Part shown: positions 41,074 through 50,833 of the stretch, piece by piece | How the letters are laid out: each line of letters begins with the position of its first letter | Position numbering within the stretch: the first letter of the stretch is position 1 | NCBI RefSeq assembly: GCF_009707465.1 | Contig: NZ_CP046120.1 | Span: forward strand, 434,001-498,000 | Reading direction: 5' to 3' | From: Novosphingobium sp. Gsoil 351 | GTDB lineage: Bacteria; Pseudomonadota; Alphaproteobacteria; Sphingomonadales; Sphingomonadaceae | DNA: 64,000 nucleotides | Program-made: the position numbers and the translations under genes | The notes under the pieces: generated by a model | Told to the model about the DNA's origin: nothing | What the model saw: only the letters and a program-made list of their open reading frames with translations | The model's database searches: none

Positions 41074-41619
41074 TCATGCAGCGCCGTCCGCCAAGGCGAA
41101 GCAATCGGGATGGTGGAAATCGGGCCGCCCGGCGGGATGCGCGAGCGCCCAGTACGAGATCGTCCCGTCTTCTTCCTCGAGGATCGCCGAAAGCCCGATA
41201 GACCACGGTCGGGGAGGCAGCGCGGCGGTATCCAGCAGCACGTCCTGCACCAGCAGCCGCTCACCGCTCACCGCCTCGCCGACCGGTTCAGCCGAGAGGG
41301 GGCGTTCGCGCATGCCGGCGCGATAGTCCTCGAAGTCGTAGGCCGCCCAACGCTGCGAGGGCGAGAAGTTGAACTCGATGTAGCCCGGCTCGCCCGCGGG
41401 TTGGAGATAGAGTTCGAAGCAGGTCGTGCGCCACAGTTCGTCCGCGCGTCCGCGTCCGGCAAACGGCGGGATCACCAGTTCGTCGTGACCGTCGACGCGA
41501 TAGCGCAGGCGCAGGGCGTTACCGGTCTCCACCCATTGCACTTCCAGTCCGCGCACGGTGCGCGGCGGAAAGTCGGGATGTGCGACGAGCCGATGCGTTC
41601 CCAAACTCGAACCTTTCAT
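41074..41619 (-). CDS. DOMON-like domain protein
   Basis: 181 residues with an all-beta DOMON/CBM9-like pattern: LRLRYRVDGHDELVIPPFAG, ELWRTTCFELYLQPAGEPGY, IEFNFSPSQRWAAYDFEDYR, WSIGLSAILEEEDGTISYWA. Such domains bind sugars or haem; which one cannot be said. No signal peptide. Ten bases upstream of the muramidase gene on the same strand and probably co-transcribed, which hints at a carbohydrate role. ATG at 41617-41619, divergent from tyrS. Confidence 0.86.
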   Translation of the reverse strand: MKGSSLGTHRLVAHPDFPPRTVRGLEVQWVETGNALRLRYRVDGHDELVIPPFAGRGRADELWRTTCFELYLQPAGEPGYIEFNFSPSQRWAAYDFEDYRAGMRERPLSAEPVGEAVSGERLLVQDVLLDTAALPPRPWSIGLSAILEEEDGTISYWALAHPAGRPDFHHPDCFALADGAA

Positions 41620-41636
41620 GCTAGGCGCGCGCCGCG

Positions 41637-42870
41637 ATGACCACGACCTACGCCTCTTCTCTGCTCCGCCTGCTCGACGAGCGCGGCTATATCCACCAGA
41701 CGACCGACGCGGGGGCGCTCGATGCGCTCGCCGGACGGCAGGTGGTGCCGGGCTATATCGGCTTCGATGCGACCGCGCCATCGCTCCATGTCGGCAGTCT
41801 GGTCCAGATCATGCTTCTGCGGCGGCTCCAACAGGCGGGCCACAAGCCCATCGTTCTTATGGGCGGGGGCACGACCAAGGTCGGCGACCCTTCGGGCAAG
41901 GACGAATCGCGCAAATTGCTGACTGCCGAGACTATCCAGGCCAATATCGCCTCGATCCGCACCGTGTTCGAGCGGCTGCTTACGTTTGGGGATGGCCCGA
42001 CCGACGCCATCATGGTCGATAACGACGCTTGGCTGAGCCAACTTGGCTACGTCGATTTGCTCCGCGATGTCGGCCCGCACTTCACCATCAACCGGATGCT
42101 GACGTTCGACTCGGTCAAGTTGCGGCTCGAGCGCGAGCAGCCGCTTACCTTCCTCGAATTCAACTACATGATCCTCCAGGCCTACGATTTCCGCGAGCTG
42201 GCGCTGCGCCACGGCTGCCGCCTGCAGATGGGCGGCAGCGACCAATGGGGGAACATCGTCAATGGGATCGAGTTGGCGCGGCGGATGGAAGGGATCGAGG
42301 TGTTCGGGATCACCACCCCGCTGCTGACTACCGCGGATGGCGCCAAAATGGGCAAGACCGCGGCGGGCGCGGTGTGGCTCAACGAAGACCAGCTGCCAGC
42401 CTACGATTTCTGGCAATACTGGCGCAACGTCGACGACCGCGACGTCGGCAAGTTCCTGCGTCTGTTTACCGACCTGCCCCTGGACGAGATCGCGCGGTTC
42501 GAGGCGCTGCCGGGCAGCAAGATCAACGCCGCCAAGATCGCGCTGGCCAATGCAGTCACTGCGCTGTGCCGGGGCGAAGATGCGGCGCGGGCGGCTGAAG
42601 CGACCGCGACGGCCACATTCGGCGCAGGGGGCCTCGGCGCCGATTTGCCGGTGTTTGCAACCGGCGAGGCCGAAATCCCCCCTCATCGACGCGCTGCTCG
42701 GCCTGGGCTTCGCGGCCAGCCGGGGTGAGGCCAAGCGGTTGATCGCGGGTGGCGGCGCGCGGGTCGATGGTGAGCCGGTGACCAGCGAATCGCACACAAT
42801 CGCGCTTGGCGACGCGGACATCCGCGTGTCCTCTGGCAAGAAGAAGCACGGGATCGTGCGCCGGGGATAA
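41637..42870 (+). CDS. tyrS: tyrosyl-tRNA synthetase, interrupted by a frameshift
   Basis: Class I synthetase charging tRNA-Tyr. Catalytic core intact: [14 protein letters not shown] (HIGH-like HVGS), [28 protein letters not shown] and the KMSKS-like GAKMGKT. The frame goes off after ATGEAEIP and stops at 42728; the C-terminal S4 RNA-binding domain ([20 protein letters not shown] to [10 protein letters not shown]) lies in another frame to 42870. One extra C in the run 42677-42682 explains it; with five Cs the two parts fuse as [12 protein letters not shown]. An essential gene, so a read error is the best explanation. Confidence 0.92.
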
Positions 42871-42946
42871 TCCCCCCTTTACCGAATATTCGCGATTGGC
42901 GTCCATTCTGCGCCCTTCATCGCATTGTCAGCGTGAAGGAGCGAGA

Positions 42947-43285
42947 ATGCCGGGCGGCGCACAACTATCGGTTACCGATCTGCGCCGCGCCGCGCGGCAC
43001 CCGGTGAACTATCGCGTGATCGGTGAGCATCGCCTGCATGGCGACGTGATGCTCCACGTGGTCAACATTTCCGCCAACGGGTTCATGATCAATGGCGAGC
43101 TTGCCCTTTCGCGCGGCGAGCGGGTCACCATCCGCCTGCCCGAGGTCGGCCGGATCGAGGCGTTCGTGATCTGGAACAACGGCGACCGCGCCGGTTTCCA
43201 ATTCGAACGCATCCTGCGGCTCGAAGATTTCATGCGGACGATCGACGCGCTCCAGCCCAATCCAAAGCTACGCGCCTCGCGCTGA
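42947..43285 (+). CDS. PilZ domain protein
   Basis: 112-residue single PilZ domain: RRAARHPVNYRV, VVNISANGFMINGELAL, VWNN-type VIWNNGDRAGFQFERILRLE. Expected to bind c-di-GMP. Ribosome binding site GAAGGAG at 42935-42941 before ATG 42947. Different in sequence from the PilZ protein at 31883. The 121 bases following it hold no recognised feature. Confidence 0.88.
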   Translation: MPGGAQLSVTDLRRAARHPVNYRVIGEHRLHGDVMLHVVNISANGFMINGELALSRGERVTIRLPEVGRIEAFVIWNNGDRAGFQFERILRLEDFMRTIDALQPNPKLRASR

Positions 43286-43406
43286 GTTTACTGATGACCG
43301 TCACGATTTGCTCGGGTCCAGCGGGTTGATGGCGTTTTAGCCGAGCTTCCAACGTCCAAGCTACAGCCCGCTTGGCAAGCGTCGCCCGCGCTGCCATTGC
43401 CCGGGC

Positions 43407-44702
43407 GTGCTCGAACCCGCCTCACCGCTGCAGATCCCAGACTATCGTAAGATCTGGTTCGCCCGGTTCTGTTCGTCGTTCGCGACCACCGGGATGGTGG
43501 TGATCATCGGCTACCAGCTCTACGACGTCGCCCGCTCGGACTACGGCATGAGCATCGCCCAGGCTTCGTTCCAGCTCGGCCTGTTCGGATTGGTCCAGTT
43601 CGTTCCCCTCGCGCTGCTCACTCCGCTAGCCGGCGTGGCGGCTGATCGCTTCGACCGGCGCAAGGTCGCCGCGTTCGCCGCCGCAATCGATCTGTTCATC
43701 GCGCTGGCGTTGGCGCTCGCGACGCACAGCGGCGCGGTGACGCTGCCGTTGATCTACGTGCTGGGCGCGCTGCATGGCTCGGCGCGGGTGTTCGTGGGCC
43801 CGTCGGTGTCGTCGATCGTCCCCAACATCGTCCCCGCCCCGCTGATGCCGCGCGCCATCGCGATGAGTTCCATGGCTTGGCAGACCGCGGCGATCGGCGG
43901 ACCGGCTGCGGCGGGACTGGCGTTCGCGGTGGCGCGCGACCTGCCCTATTGGAGCGCGGCGGTCCTGCTGCTGGCTTCCGCCACCGCGCTGCTGTGGATC
44001 CGCCCGCTGCCGCCGGCCCCGGTGGCGCGCGAGGTTCACCCCTTCCGCCAGGTTGTCGACGGCTTCCGCTACGTCTGGAACGAGCGTTTCCTTCTCGGCT
44101 GCGTGACTCTCGATCTGTTCGCAGTGCTGTTAGGCGGGGCAACCGCGCTACTCCCGGTGTTTGCCCGCGACATCCTTCATGTCGGCTCCGAAGGACTCGG
44201 GCTGATGCGCGCGAGCCCCGCAGTGGGCGCGGTATTGGTGGCGGCGTGGCTCTCATGGCGCCCGCTCGCACACAACGTAGGGGTCAAGATGCTGTGGGCG
44301 GTGGTCGCTTATGGCGCGGCGACGATCGCCTTCGGGCTGTCGCGTGCGTTCTTCGCCTCGCTTGGCCTGCTCGCGCTGCTCGGTGCGGCGGACATGGTCT
44401 CGGTGTTCATCCGCAACAGCCTGGTCCAGCTCAACACCCCCGACGAGGTGCGCGGGCGGGTCTCGTCGATCTCAGGCCTGGCGATCTCGGCGTCGAACGA
44501 ACTGGGCGAAATGCAATCTGGGCTTGCCGCGGCTCTGCTCGGCGCGACAGGGGCGGTTGTTTTCGGCGGCGCGGGGGCCATAGTCGTCACCGCGCTGTGG
44601 GCGGTGTTCTTCCCTGAACTGCGCCGGGCGAGGACTTTCGCGCCGCAATACCGGACGCTAGATGATTCCGGCGACGACAGACTCAAGGAGCAGACGACAT
44701 GA
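43407..44702 (+). CDS. MFS transporter (EntS-like)
   Basis: 431 residues with 12 predicted helices; opening [20 protein letters not shown], the MFS loop [20 protein letters not shown], and a second-half [13 protein letters not shown] motif that is typical of the EntS/enterobactin-exporter-like branch. A proton-driven exporter is likely; substrate unknown. GTG start at 43407. The stop overlaps the cysK ATG (ATGA). Confidence 0.9.
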   Translation: MLEPASPLQIPDYRKIWFARFCSSFATTGMVVIIGYQLYDVARSDYGMSIAQASFQLGLFGLVQFVPLALLTPLAGVAADRFDRRKVAAFAAAIDLFIALALALATHSGAVTLPLIYVLGALHGSARVFVGPSVSSIVPNIVPAPLMPRAIAMSSMAWQTAAIGGPAAAGLAFAVARDLPYWSAAVLLLASATALLWIRPLPPAPVAREVHPFRQVVDGFRYVWNERFLLGCVTLDLFAVLLGGATALLPVFARDILHVGSEGLGLMRASPAVGAVLVAAWLSWRPLAHNVGVKMLWAVVAYGAATIAFGLSRAFFASLGLLALLGAADMVSVFIRNSLVQLNTPDEVRGRVSSISGLAISASNELGEMQSGLAAALLGATGAVVFGGAGAIVVTALWAVFFPELRRARTFAPQYRTLDDSGDDRLKEQTT

Positions 44703-45617
44703 AGGCCGAAAGCATCCTCGCCACCATCGGCAACACCCCGCACGTCCGCGTGAGCCGCCTGTTCCCCGACCGCGAGGTTTGGATCAAGTGCGAGCGGGCG
44801 AACCCCGGCGGTTCGATCAAGGACCGCATCGGCCTGGCGATGATCGAGGCGGCCGAGGCCGACGGTAGCCTGCGGCCGGGCGGCACGATCGTCGAGCCGA
44901 CCAGCGGCAACACGGGAATCGGGCTGGCGATGGTCGCCGCGGTCAAAGGCTACAAGCTTGTCCTAGTCATGCCCGAATCGATGTCGCTCGAACGGCGGCG
45001 ACTGATGCTCGCCTACGGCGCAACCTTCGACCTGACCCCTCGTGAAAAGGGGGATGAAGGGCGCGATCGAGCGCGCACAGGAAATCCGCGACGCCACACC
45101 GGGCGCATGGATTCCGCAGCAGTTCGACAATCCCGCCAACATCGCGGTCCACGTCAACACCACCGCGCAGGAAATCCTCCACGATTTCGCCGACGGCCCG
45201 ATCGACGCATTGATTACCGGAGTCGGCACTGGTGGCCACCTGACGGGCTGCGCCGAGGAGCTCAAGAAGCACTGGCCGGGGATGAAAGCCTGGGCGGTCG
45301 AGCCGACGTTATCGCCGGTGATCTCCGGAGGCCAACCCGCACCGCACCCGATCCAGGGGATCGGCGCGGGGTTCATCCCGGGCAATCTCCACACCCAGTC
45401 GATCGACGGCGCGATCCAGGTCGATCCGGCGGATGCGAAGGAGTGGGCGCGGCGCTGCGCGACAGTCGAGGGGATGCTCGTCGGCATCTCGAGCGGGGCG
45501 ACGCTGGCCGCCATCGCCCAGAAGCTGCCCGATCTCGCCCCCGACGCGCGCGTGCTGGGGTTCAACTACGACACCGGCGAACGGTATCTGTCGGTGCCGG
45601 ACTTTTTGCCGGAGTAG
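44699..45617 (+). CDS. cysK: cysteine synthase A, interrupted by a frameshift
   Basis: PLP enzyme making cysteine from O-acetylserine and sulfide. First frame: [23 protein letters not shown] lysine in [40 protein letters not shown] up to TPREKG. It then breaks at the five-G run 45049-45053; the other frame continues with [40 protein letters not shown] and ends LSVPDFLPE at 45617. With four Gs the two join as [16 protein letters not shown], the family sequence. Start overlaps the MFS stop. Confidence 0.92.
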
Positions 45618-45665
45618 GGCGAACGCGGCTTTGTCATAAGGCCCCGTCGTAGTGAGGTTAGAAGT

Positions 45666-46370
45666 TTGACCACCCCCGAACCCATCCCCTACGTCGACGG
45701 ACCCACCTCGCTTACCGGTCTCCTTGTCCGCCCGGCCGGAATCCCACGCGCCGCCGTCGTCGTGTTTCCGACGATCATGAACCAGACCGAGAACGCGCTG
45801 CGCCGGCTGCCGATGCTGGCGGGCGAAGGCTACCTCGCGTTCTGCGCCGACCTCTACGGGCGCGCCTGCGCCGACCGCGCCGATGCTCACGCACTCGGCA
45901 CGGCACTGCGCGCCGACGCCCGCACCTTCCGAGCACGGATCGAGGCGGCGATCGACACCCTGGCCGCGCTGCCCGAGGCGCAGGGCTTGCCGCTTGCCGC
46001 GATCGGCTATTGCATGGGCGGCCAGGCGGTGATCGAAGCGGCGCGGATGAACCTGCCGCTGGTGCTGGTCGCAAGCTTCCACGGCATCCTCACCTCCGCC
46101 CTCCCCGCGACCGAGCCGATCCGCCCCCGCATCCTCGTCTGCCACGGCGATGCCGACCCTCTGGTCCCGCGACACCAAGTAGGCGCTTTCCAGCAGGAAA
46201 TGGACGCCGCGGAAGCCAACTGGCACCTCCACGTCTACGCAAGCGTAAAGCACGGCTTCACCGACCCCGAAGCCGACAGCCATGGCCTCCCCGCACTGGG
46301 GTACGACGCCAGCGCGGATAGGCAGAGCTGGGCGGCGATGCTGGGTTTGTTGAGCGAGATCGTCGGTTAA
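45666..46370 (+). CDS. dienelactone hydrolase family protein
   Basis: 234 residues, alpha/beta hydrolase: GIPRAAVVVFPTIMNQTENA, FCADLYGRA, nucleophile elbow IGYCMGGQAV with Cys, Asp in HGDADPLVP and His in VKHGFTDPEAD. Complete triad. Start is TTG at 45666; GAGGTTAGAAG upstream can serve as ribosome binding site. Related in family, not closely in sequence, to the partial gene at the left edge. Substrate unknown. Confidence 0.9.
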   Translation: MTTPEPIPYVDGPTSLTGLLVRPAGIPRAAVVVFPTIMNQTENALRRLPMLAGEGYLAFCADLYGRACADRADAHALGTALRADARTFRARIEAAIDTLAALPEAQGLPLAAIGYCMGGQAVIEAARMNLPLVLVASFHGILTSALPATEPIRPRILVCHGDADPLVPRHQVGAFQQEMDAAEANWHLHVYASVKHGFTDPEADSHGLPALGYDASADRQSWAAMLGLLSEIVG

Positions 46371-46435
46371 AGCTTGCTGCATGATGGCTGCAAGGTTCAG
46401 CCCGGCGACACCGCGGCTGGGCTAGTAACTGCCAA

Positions 46436-47080
46436 ATGACCATGTCGCTGCGCCATTTCATCCCACTCGCCCTTGCTGCCTCTGTTGTCCCCGCCGCGCT
46501 CGCGGCGATGCCGCCGGCCGAGGCATGGGAGATCGGCCCGATTGTCCGGGTTAAGAACTATTCCGAGGGCATGCCGTTCAATCCCGACCGGGGTGCGAAC
46601 GGCTCGGTGATATTCGAATTTCCCCAAGCGGGATCGGGCCAGGTCGATGCGATGACCGCGCGCGTCGGTCCGCTGACAGGCGCGCGGACGATCACCATGC
46701 GCTATCGCATCGACGCCGCGCGTGGCACCCGATTCGTCGCCGACGAGACGCCTGGGGAGCCGGCCACGATTTCGCTCTATTTTCAGAGGCGGGGCGACAA
46801 CTGGAATGCCAAGGGGGCATATGAGTCGTTTCGCTGGTACGTACCCTCGCGGGCGGTCGTGCCGCTTAGCCCTGGTCTCCACACGATCACCGTTGGAATG
46901 GACGAGAACTGGACCAACGTCCACGGCAGAAGCAACCGCGAAATACCCGACGGGTTCGCCGCCGCGCTCGAGGACACGGCCAGGTTGGGGATCGCGTTCG
47001 GTTCGGCTTCGCGCCGCAGCCACGGGGTCTACGCAACCGGACCCGCGCGCTTCACCTTGCTGAGTCTCGACGTCGACTGA
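46436..47080 (+). CDS. exported protein of unknown function
   Basis: 214 residues with a signal peptide (SLRHFIPLALAASVVPAALA) and a beta-rich mature part: EIGPIVRVKNYSEGMPFNPD, GARTITMRYRIDAARG, ISLYFQRRGDNWNAKGAYES, FRWYVPSRAVVPLSPG, TITVGMDENWTNVHGR. Looks like a periplasmic or secreted beta-sandwich, perhaps carbohydrate related, but no family is recognised. Convergent with the acyl-CoA dehydrogenase gene, six bases between stops. Confidence 0.8.
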   Translation: MTMSLRHFIPLALAASVVPAALAAMPPAEAWEIGPIVRVKNYSEGMPFNPDRGANGSVIFEFPQAGSGQVDAMTARVGPLTGARTITMRYRIDAARGTRFVADETPGEPATISLYFQRRGDNWNAKGAYESFRWYVPSRAVVPLSPGLHTITVGMDENWTNVHGRSNREIPDGFAAALEDTARLGIAFGSASRRSHGVYATGPARFTLLSLDVD

Positions 47081-47086
47081 CGCCGA

Positions 47087-48887
47087 TCAGGCGGCCGTCG
47101 CGAAGGCCTCGGCCGGGAGCGCCATCACGCTGTCGGCGCCACCTTCGATCTTCCTCCGCAGCGCGCCGCAATCGGGCAAGTGCCGCTCGGCGAAATAGCG
47201 GGCGGTGGTCAGCTTGGCCTCGTAGAATGCGCGGTCGTCGGTTCCGTCCGCAAGCGCAGCCGTCGCGACCTTGGCCATCTTGAGCCACATCAGCCCCGTC
47301 GCCACCGTGCCCATCAGCGTCATATACGAATAGGCACCCGCACCGAGGTTATCGGGATTGGCCATCGCGTTCTGCATGAACCACATGGTCGCGGCCTTGA
47401 GTTCGCCGTTGGCCCTGGCCAGCGCCGCGGCGATCGGGGCGAGATCGCCCTCTACGCTCGTACATTCCTCATCGACCAGCGCGAAGAACGCCTGCACTGC
47501 GCGGCCGCCATTCAGCGCCAGCTTGCGGCCAGCCAGATCCATCGCCTGGATTCCGTTGGTACCCTCGTAGATCATTGCGATCCGGGCATCGCGGACGAAC
47601 TGCTCCATCCCATTCTCGACGATGTAGCCGTGTCCGCCCCACACCTGCTGCATGTCGGTGGCGACCCTGTAGCCGCTGTCTGTGCCGTATCCCTTGATTA
47701 CCGGAGTAAGGATGCCGAGCAGGTCGTCGGCGGCGGCACGTTCCTCCTCGGTCCCCGCCTTGTGGCTGAGATCGACCTGGAGTGCGCCCCACAGGCAGAG
47801 CGCGCGTAGGCCCTCGGTAAGCGCCTTGGCATCCATGAGCATCCGCCGGACGTCGGCGTGGACGATAATCGGGTCGGCCTTTTCCTGCGGTTCGGCTGCC
47901 CCCCGTCAGCGCGCGGCCCTGGCGGCGTTCCATCGCGTAGGCAACACCATTCTGGTAGGCGACCTCGGCCTGCGCCAAGCCCTGGATGCCCACGCCCAGC
48001 CGTGCTGCGTTCATCATGATGAACATCGCGGCGAGTCCCTTGTTCTCCTCACCCACCATCGTGCCCGTGGCGCCATCATAGTTCATCACGCACGTGGCAT
48101 TGGCGCGGATTCCCATCTTGTGTTCGAGGCTGCCGCACGAAACCGCGTTGCGCTCGCCAAGGCTGCCATCTGCATTCACGAGGACCTTGGGCACAATGAA
48201 CAGCGAAATGCCCTTCGACGATTCGGGCGCATCCGGAGTCTTGGCCAGGACCAGGTGGACGATGTTTTCGGTCAGGTCGTGCTCACCCGCCGAGATGAAG
48301 ATCTTGGTTCCGGTGATCGCATAGGTGCCATCGGCACGCGGCACCGCGCGGGTGCGGATCATGCCCAAATCGGTGCCGCAGTGCGGCTCGGTCAGGTTCA
48401 TCGTACCGAGCCATTCGCCCGAGATCATTTTCGGGAGGTAGAGCGCCTGCTGCTCGGGCGAACCCTTGGTGCGGATCGAGGCGATCGCGCCGCCGGTCAG
48501 CCCGGGATACATCGCGAACGCCTGGTTGGCGGCGGCGAGATATTCCTCGACCAGCATGCCCATGACATGCGGCATGCCCTGCCCGCCGAACTCCTCAGGC
48601 GCGGAGAGCGTGCCCCAGCCCGCCTCACGGAATTGGTCATAGGCGTCCTTGAACCCGGCGGGCGTGGTCACGCTGCCATCGGCGGCGCGGGCGCAGCCTT
48701 CCTGGTCGCCCGAATGGTTGAGCGGGGCGACGACCTCGGCGATGAACTTTCCGGCCTCGTCGATTACAGTGTCGGTCATCTCGCGGTCCGCGCCCTCGAA
48801 GCCGGGCAGATTGCCGTAGCTGTCGAGCTTGAGCAGTTCGTTGACGACGAAGCGCGTATCGCGGGTCGGGGCGCGGTAGGTGGGCAT
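47087..48887 (-). CDS. acyl-CoA dehydrogenase (DmdC-like), interrupted by a frameshift
   Basis: FAD enzyme of about 600 residues, the long type with a C-terminal extra domain that includes 3-methylmercaptopropionyl-CoA dehydrogenases. Start MPTYRAPTRDTRFVVNELLK at 48887; FAD/substrate motifs GTMNLTEPHCGTDLG and ITGTKIFISAGEHDL. Frame breaks after RRQGRALTG at the six-C run 47899-47904; the other frame resumes as MLMDAKALTEGLRALCLWGA, holds the catalytic Glu in IYEGTNGIQAMDLAGRK, and ends at 47087. With five bases the junction reads ALTGAAEPQEKADPI. Beta-oxidation-like role; substrate unknown. Confidence 0.9.
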
Positions 48888-48891
48888 TGGG

Positions 48892-49329
48892 TCAGGACTC
48901 CAGCTTTTCCAGCATGGCGACGAAATCGCTCAATTCGTGAATCGATGCTTCGAGGTCGGCACGCTGCGCCTCGAGAAAGGCGATCTTTTCGCGGCAGCGG
49001 ACCAGCGTGGTCCGGCGTTGCTCGGCGCGGCCGTCGCCGAGATCGTAGAGATCAATCAGTTCGCGAATTTCGGTCAGGCTGAAACCGACGTTCTTGGCGC
49101 GAAGGATCCAGGCGAGCCTCGCGCGGTCCCGCTTCGAATAGATCCGGGCCAGCCCGTTACGCGTCGGGGCGATCAGCCCCTCGTCCTCGTAGAAACGCAA
49201 CGCGCGGGCCGAGACGCCGAATTCGGTCGACAGGTCGGAGATGGTGAACCGCTCGCGTTCGAGCGCGTCCGGGCGATCGAGGTGCGCGCTATGACGTTCG
49301 GGGGTCTGGGCGGAAGCACTAGCGGCCAT
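48892..49329 (-). CDS. MerR family transcriptional regulator
   Basis: 145 residues: winged helix FTISDLSTEFGVSARALRFY followed by EDEGLIAPTRNG and YSKRDRARLAWILRAKNVGF, then a dimerisation coiled coil (REKIAFLEAQRADLEASIHE). An N-terminal 28-residue tail has no counterpart. It ends 5 bases before the acyl-CoA dehydrogenase start on the same strand; MerR regulators in this position often control acyl-CoA degradation genes (LiuR type), so autogenous control of the pair is likely. Confidence 0.92.
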   Translation of the reverse strand: MAASASAQTPERHSAHLDRPDALERERFTISDLSTEFGVSARALRFYEDEGLIAPTRNGLARIYSKRDRARLAWILRAKNVGFSLTEIRELIDLYDLGDGRAEQRRTTLVRCREKIAFLEAQRADLEASIHELSDFVAMLEKLES

Positions 49330-49360
49330 GGGCTGGCCTTAACTGCCCTTTACGTAAACG

Positions 49361-49729
49361 TCAATCTTGCACTAACTCGAGCCGATCGCCTTCCAGCACG
49401 CGGTAGAAGCAACAGCGCGCGCCGGTGTGGCAGGCAGGCCCCGCCGCCTCGACCCGCAGGACGATCGCGTCCTGATCGCAATCGACGCGGATCTCGATGA
49501 CGCGCAGGGTGTTGCCCGACTCCTCGCCCTTCATCCACAACCGCCCCCGCGAGCGCGAATGGAAATGCGCGAAGCCGGTCTCGCGGGTCATCGCCAAGGC
49601 CTCGGCGTCCATGTGCGCCAGCATCAGCACCTCCCCGCTCGCCGCATCGATCGCAACCGCGGCCAGGAGGCCGGCGGCATCGAAGCGCGGCGCGAACGGG
49701 CCGGCGGATTCGCTTGGGGAAAGGCTCAA
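49361..49729 (-). CDS. hisI: phosphoribosyl-AMP cyclohydrolase
   Basis: Third step of histidine synthesis, 122 residues from TTG at 49727-49729. Zinc and metal ligands are visible: [48 protein letters not shown] longer reading adds about 40 unsupported residues. A separate HisE domain is absent, as is usual in this group. No other his genes in the window. Confidence 0.92.
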   Translation of the reverse strand: MSLSPSESAGPFAPRFDAAGLLAAVAIDAASGEVLMLAHMDAEALAMTRETGFAHFHSRSRGRLWMKGEESGNTLRVIEIRVDCDQDAIVLRVEAAGPACHTGARCCFYRVLEGDRLELVQD

Positions 49730-50032
49730 ACGCGATCTCTTCGATGGTCGGTCCGGGCGACCGAAATTTTGTTGCAAGATAACCACAGCGCGGAGGCAAA
49801 ATCCATCGCTCGCGCAAGTTGCGCTATGCGCGAACTCAGCGATGCGCAATGAAACGCTACGGCTTGAGGGAGCCGGACGGCCAAAAGGCCAAAGTTCGGG
49901 GAAGTCCCCCGGTTCGAAAGCGGCAACAGGCGGCGCGGATCGGGGAGATGAGGGTTTCGGCGCGAAAGCGCAGCGACGGTATCGTCACGAGAGCGCCCGG
50001 GGGTCACCTCCGGGCGCTTTTCGTTGGCGGGC
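49730..50032. other. intergenic region with possible small rightward transcript
   Basis: 303 bases between the starts of hisI and the end of comF, both leftward. It contains a promoter-like pair TTGCAA/CAAAAT around 49771-49800 and an intrinsic terminator for the plus strand at 49992-50021. A reading from ATG 49850 gives a basic peptide ([18 protein letters not shown]...) that I do not recognise and that passes through the terminator, so a non-coding RNA is as likely as a protein. Confidence 0.4.
49992..50021 (+). terminator. intrinsic terminator, plus strand
   Basis: GAGCGCCCGGGGG and CTCCGGGCGC pair around a short TCAC loop, followed by TTTTC. The T-run is on the plus strand, so it ends a rightward transcript, although no recognised rightward gene precedes it. 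Confidence 0.75.
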
Positions 50033-50793
50033 TTACGCATGAGGAATCGCCTCGTCCAGCACGCGAGCAAAGCACGCGATTCGCACTTTGGCCGCTCCGG
50101 CGCGAAGCAGTTCGCGAACGCACGCGTCGCTCGTCGCGCCGCTGGTCATGACGTCATCGACCAGCAACACGCTGGCGCCGCGCAGGCGGGGCTGCCAGAC
50201 CGGATTGACCGAGATCGTGCCGCGCAGCGCCTTGGCGCGTTCGTTTCGCCCCAGCCCGCCGAGCGAAGGTGTCGCGCGGGTGCGAAACAGCGCATCGACC
50301 GCCAGCGTACGACCGGGCGTAGCTGCGATCGTGCGCGCCAGCAGCGCCGACTGGTTGAACCCGCGCTTCCACAGCCGCCAGCGGTGCAGCGGCACCGGGA
50401 CCACCAGCCACTCGCCGTCGGGATCGCCCGCGCCGCCATCAACCGTCCGAGCAATGCGCCGAGGGCGACGCGGCGGCCGTGCTTGAAGGCCAGCACCAGA
50501 TCGCGCGAGGCCGGGTTGTAGAGCGTCGCCGCCGCGATCCCGGCGTGTTTGGGCGGCGCCGCGAGGCAGGGCGCGCAAGCGGCCGCGCTGGCACCGTCCC
50601 AGCCCTCGGCAGAAGCATCGCCGAGCGGGCGCTGGCATAGGGCGCACGCGGGATCGCCGGGGATGACCAGCTTGCTCCAGCAGGCGATGCACAACCCGCC
50701 CTGCTCGCCCAGCGCGTCGCCGCACAAGGGGCAGCGCGGGGGGAAGACGAGGTCGATCAACGGGGTCAGAACGGCGAGCCGGGACACTGGCAT
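50033..50793 (-). CDS. comF: ComF family protein, interrupted by a frameshift
   Basis: Phosphoribosyltransferase-fold protein linked to DNA uptake and amidophosphoribosyl chemistry. From ATG 50791-50793: LIDLVFPPRCPLCGDALGEQ, a four-Cys zinc ribbon (CPLCG, CIACW, CALCQ, CAPC), then VLAFKHGRRVALGALLGRLM. The frame then slips near 50431-50438; the other frame has GDPDGEWLVVPVPLHRWRLW, KRGFNQSALLARTI, and the PRPP loop VLLVDDVMTSGATSDA to the stop at 50033. One missing base in a GCGGGC-type stretch explains it. Divergent from the methyltransferase gene. Confidence 0.9.
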
Positions 50794-50833
50794 AGCTTGC
50801 GGAGCGCCCCGGCGCTTGGCAAGCGCTGCGCGG

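Noticed and set aside
44963..46382. Minus-strand frames over cysK and the dienelactone hydrolase
   Set aside because: No domain content; they are mirrors of the plus-strand genes.
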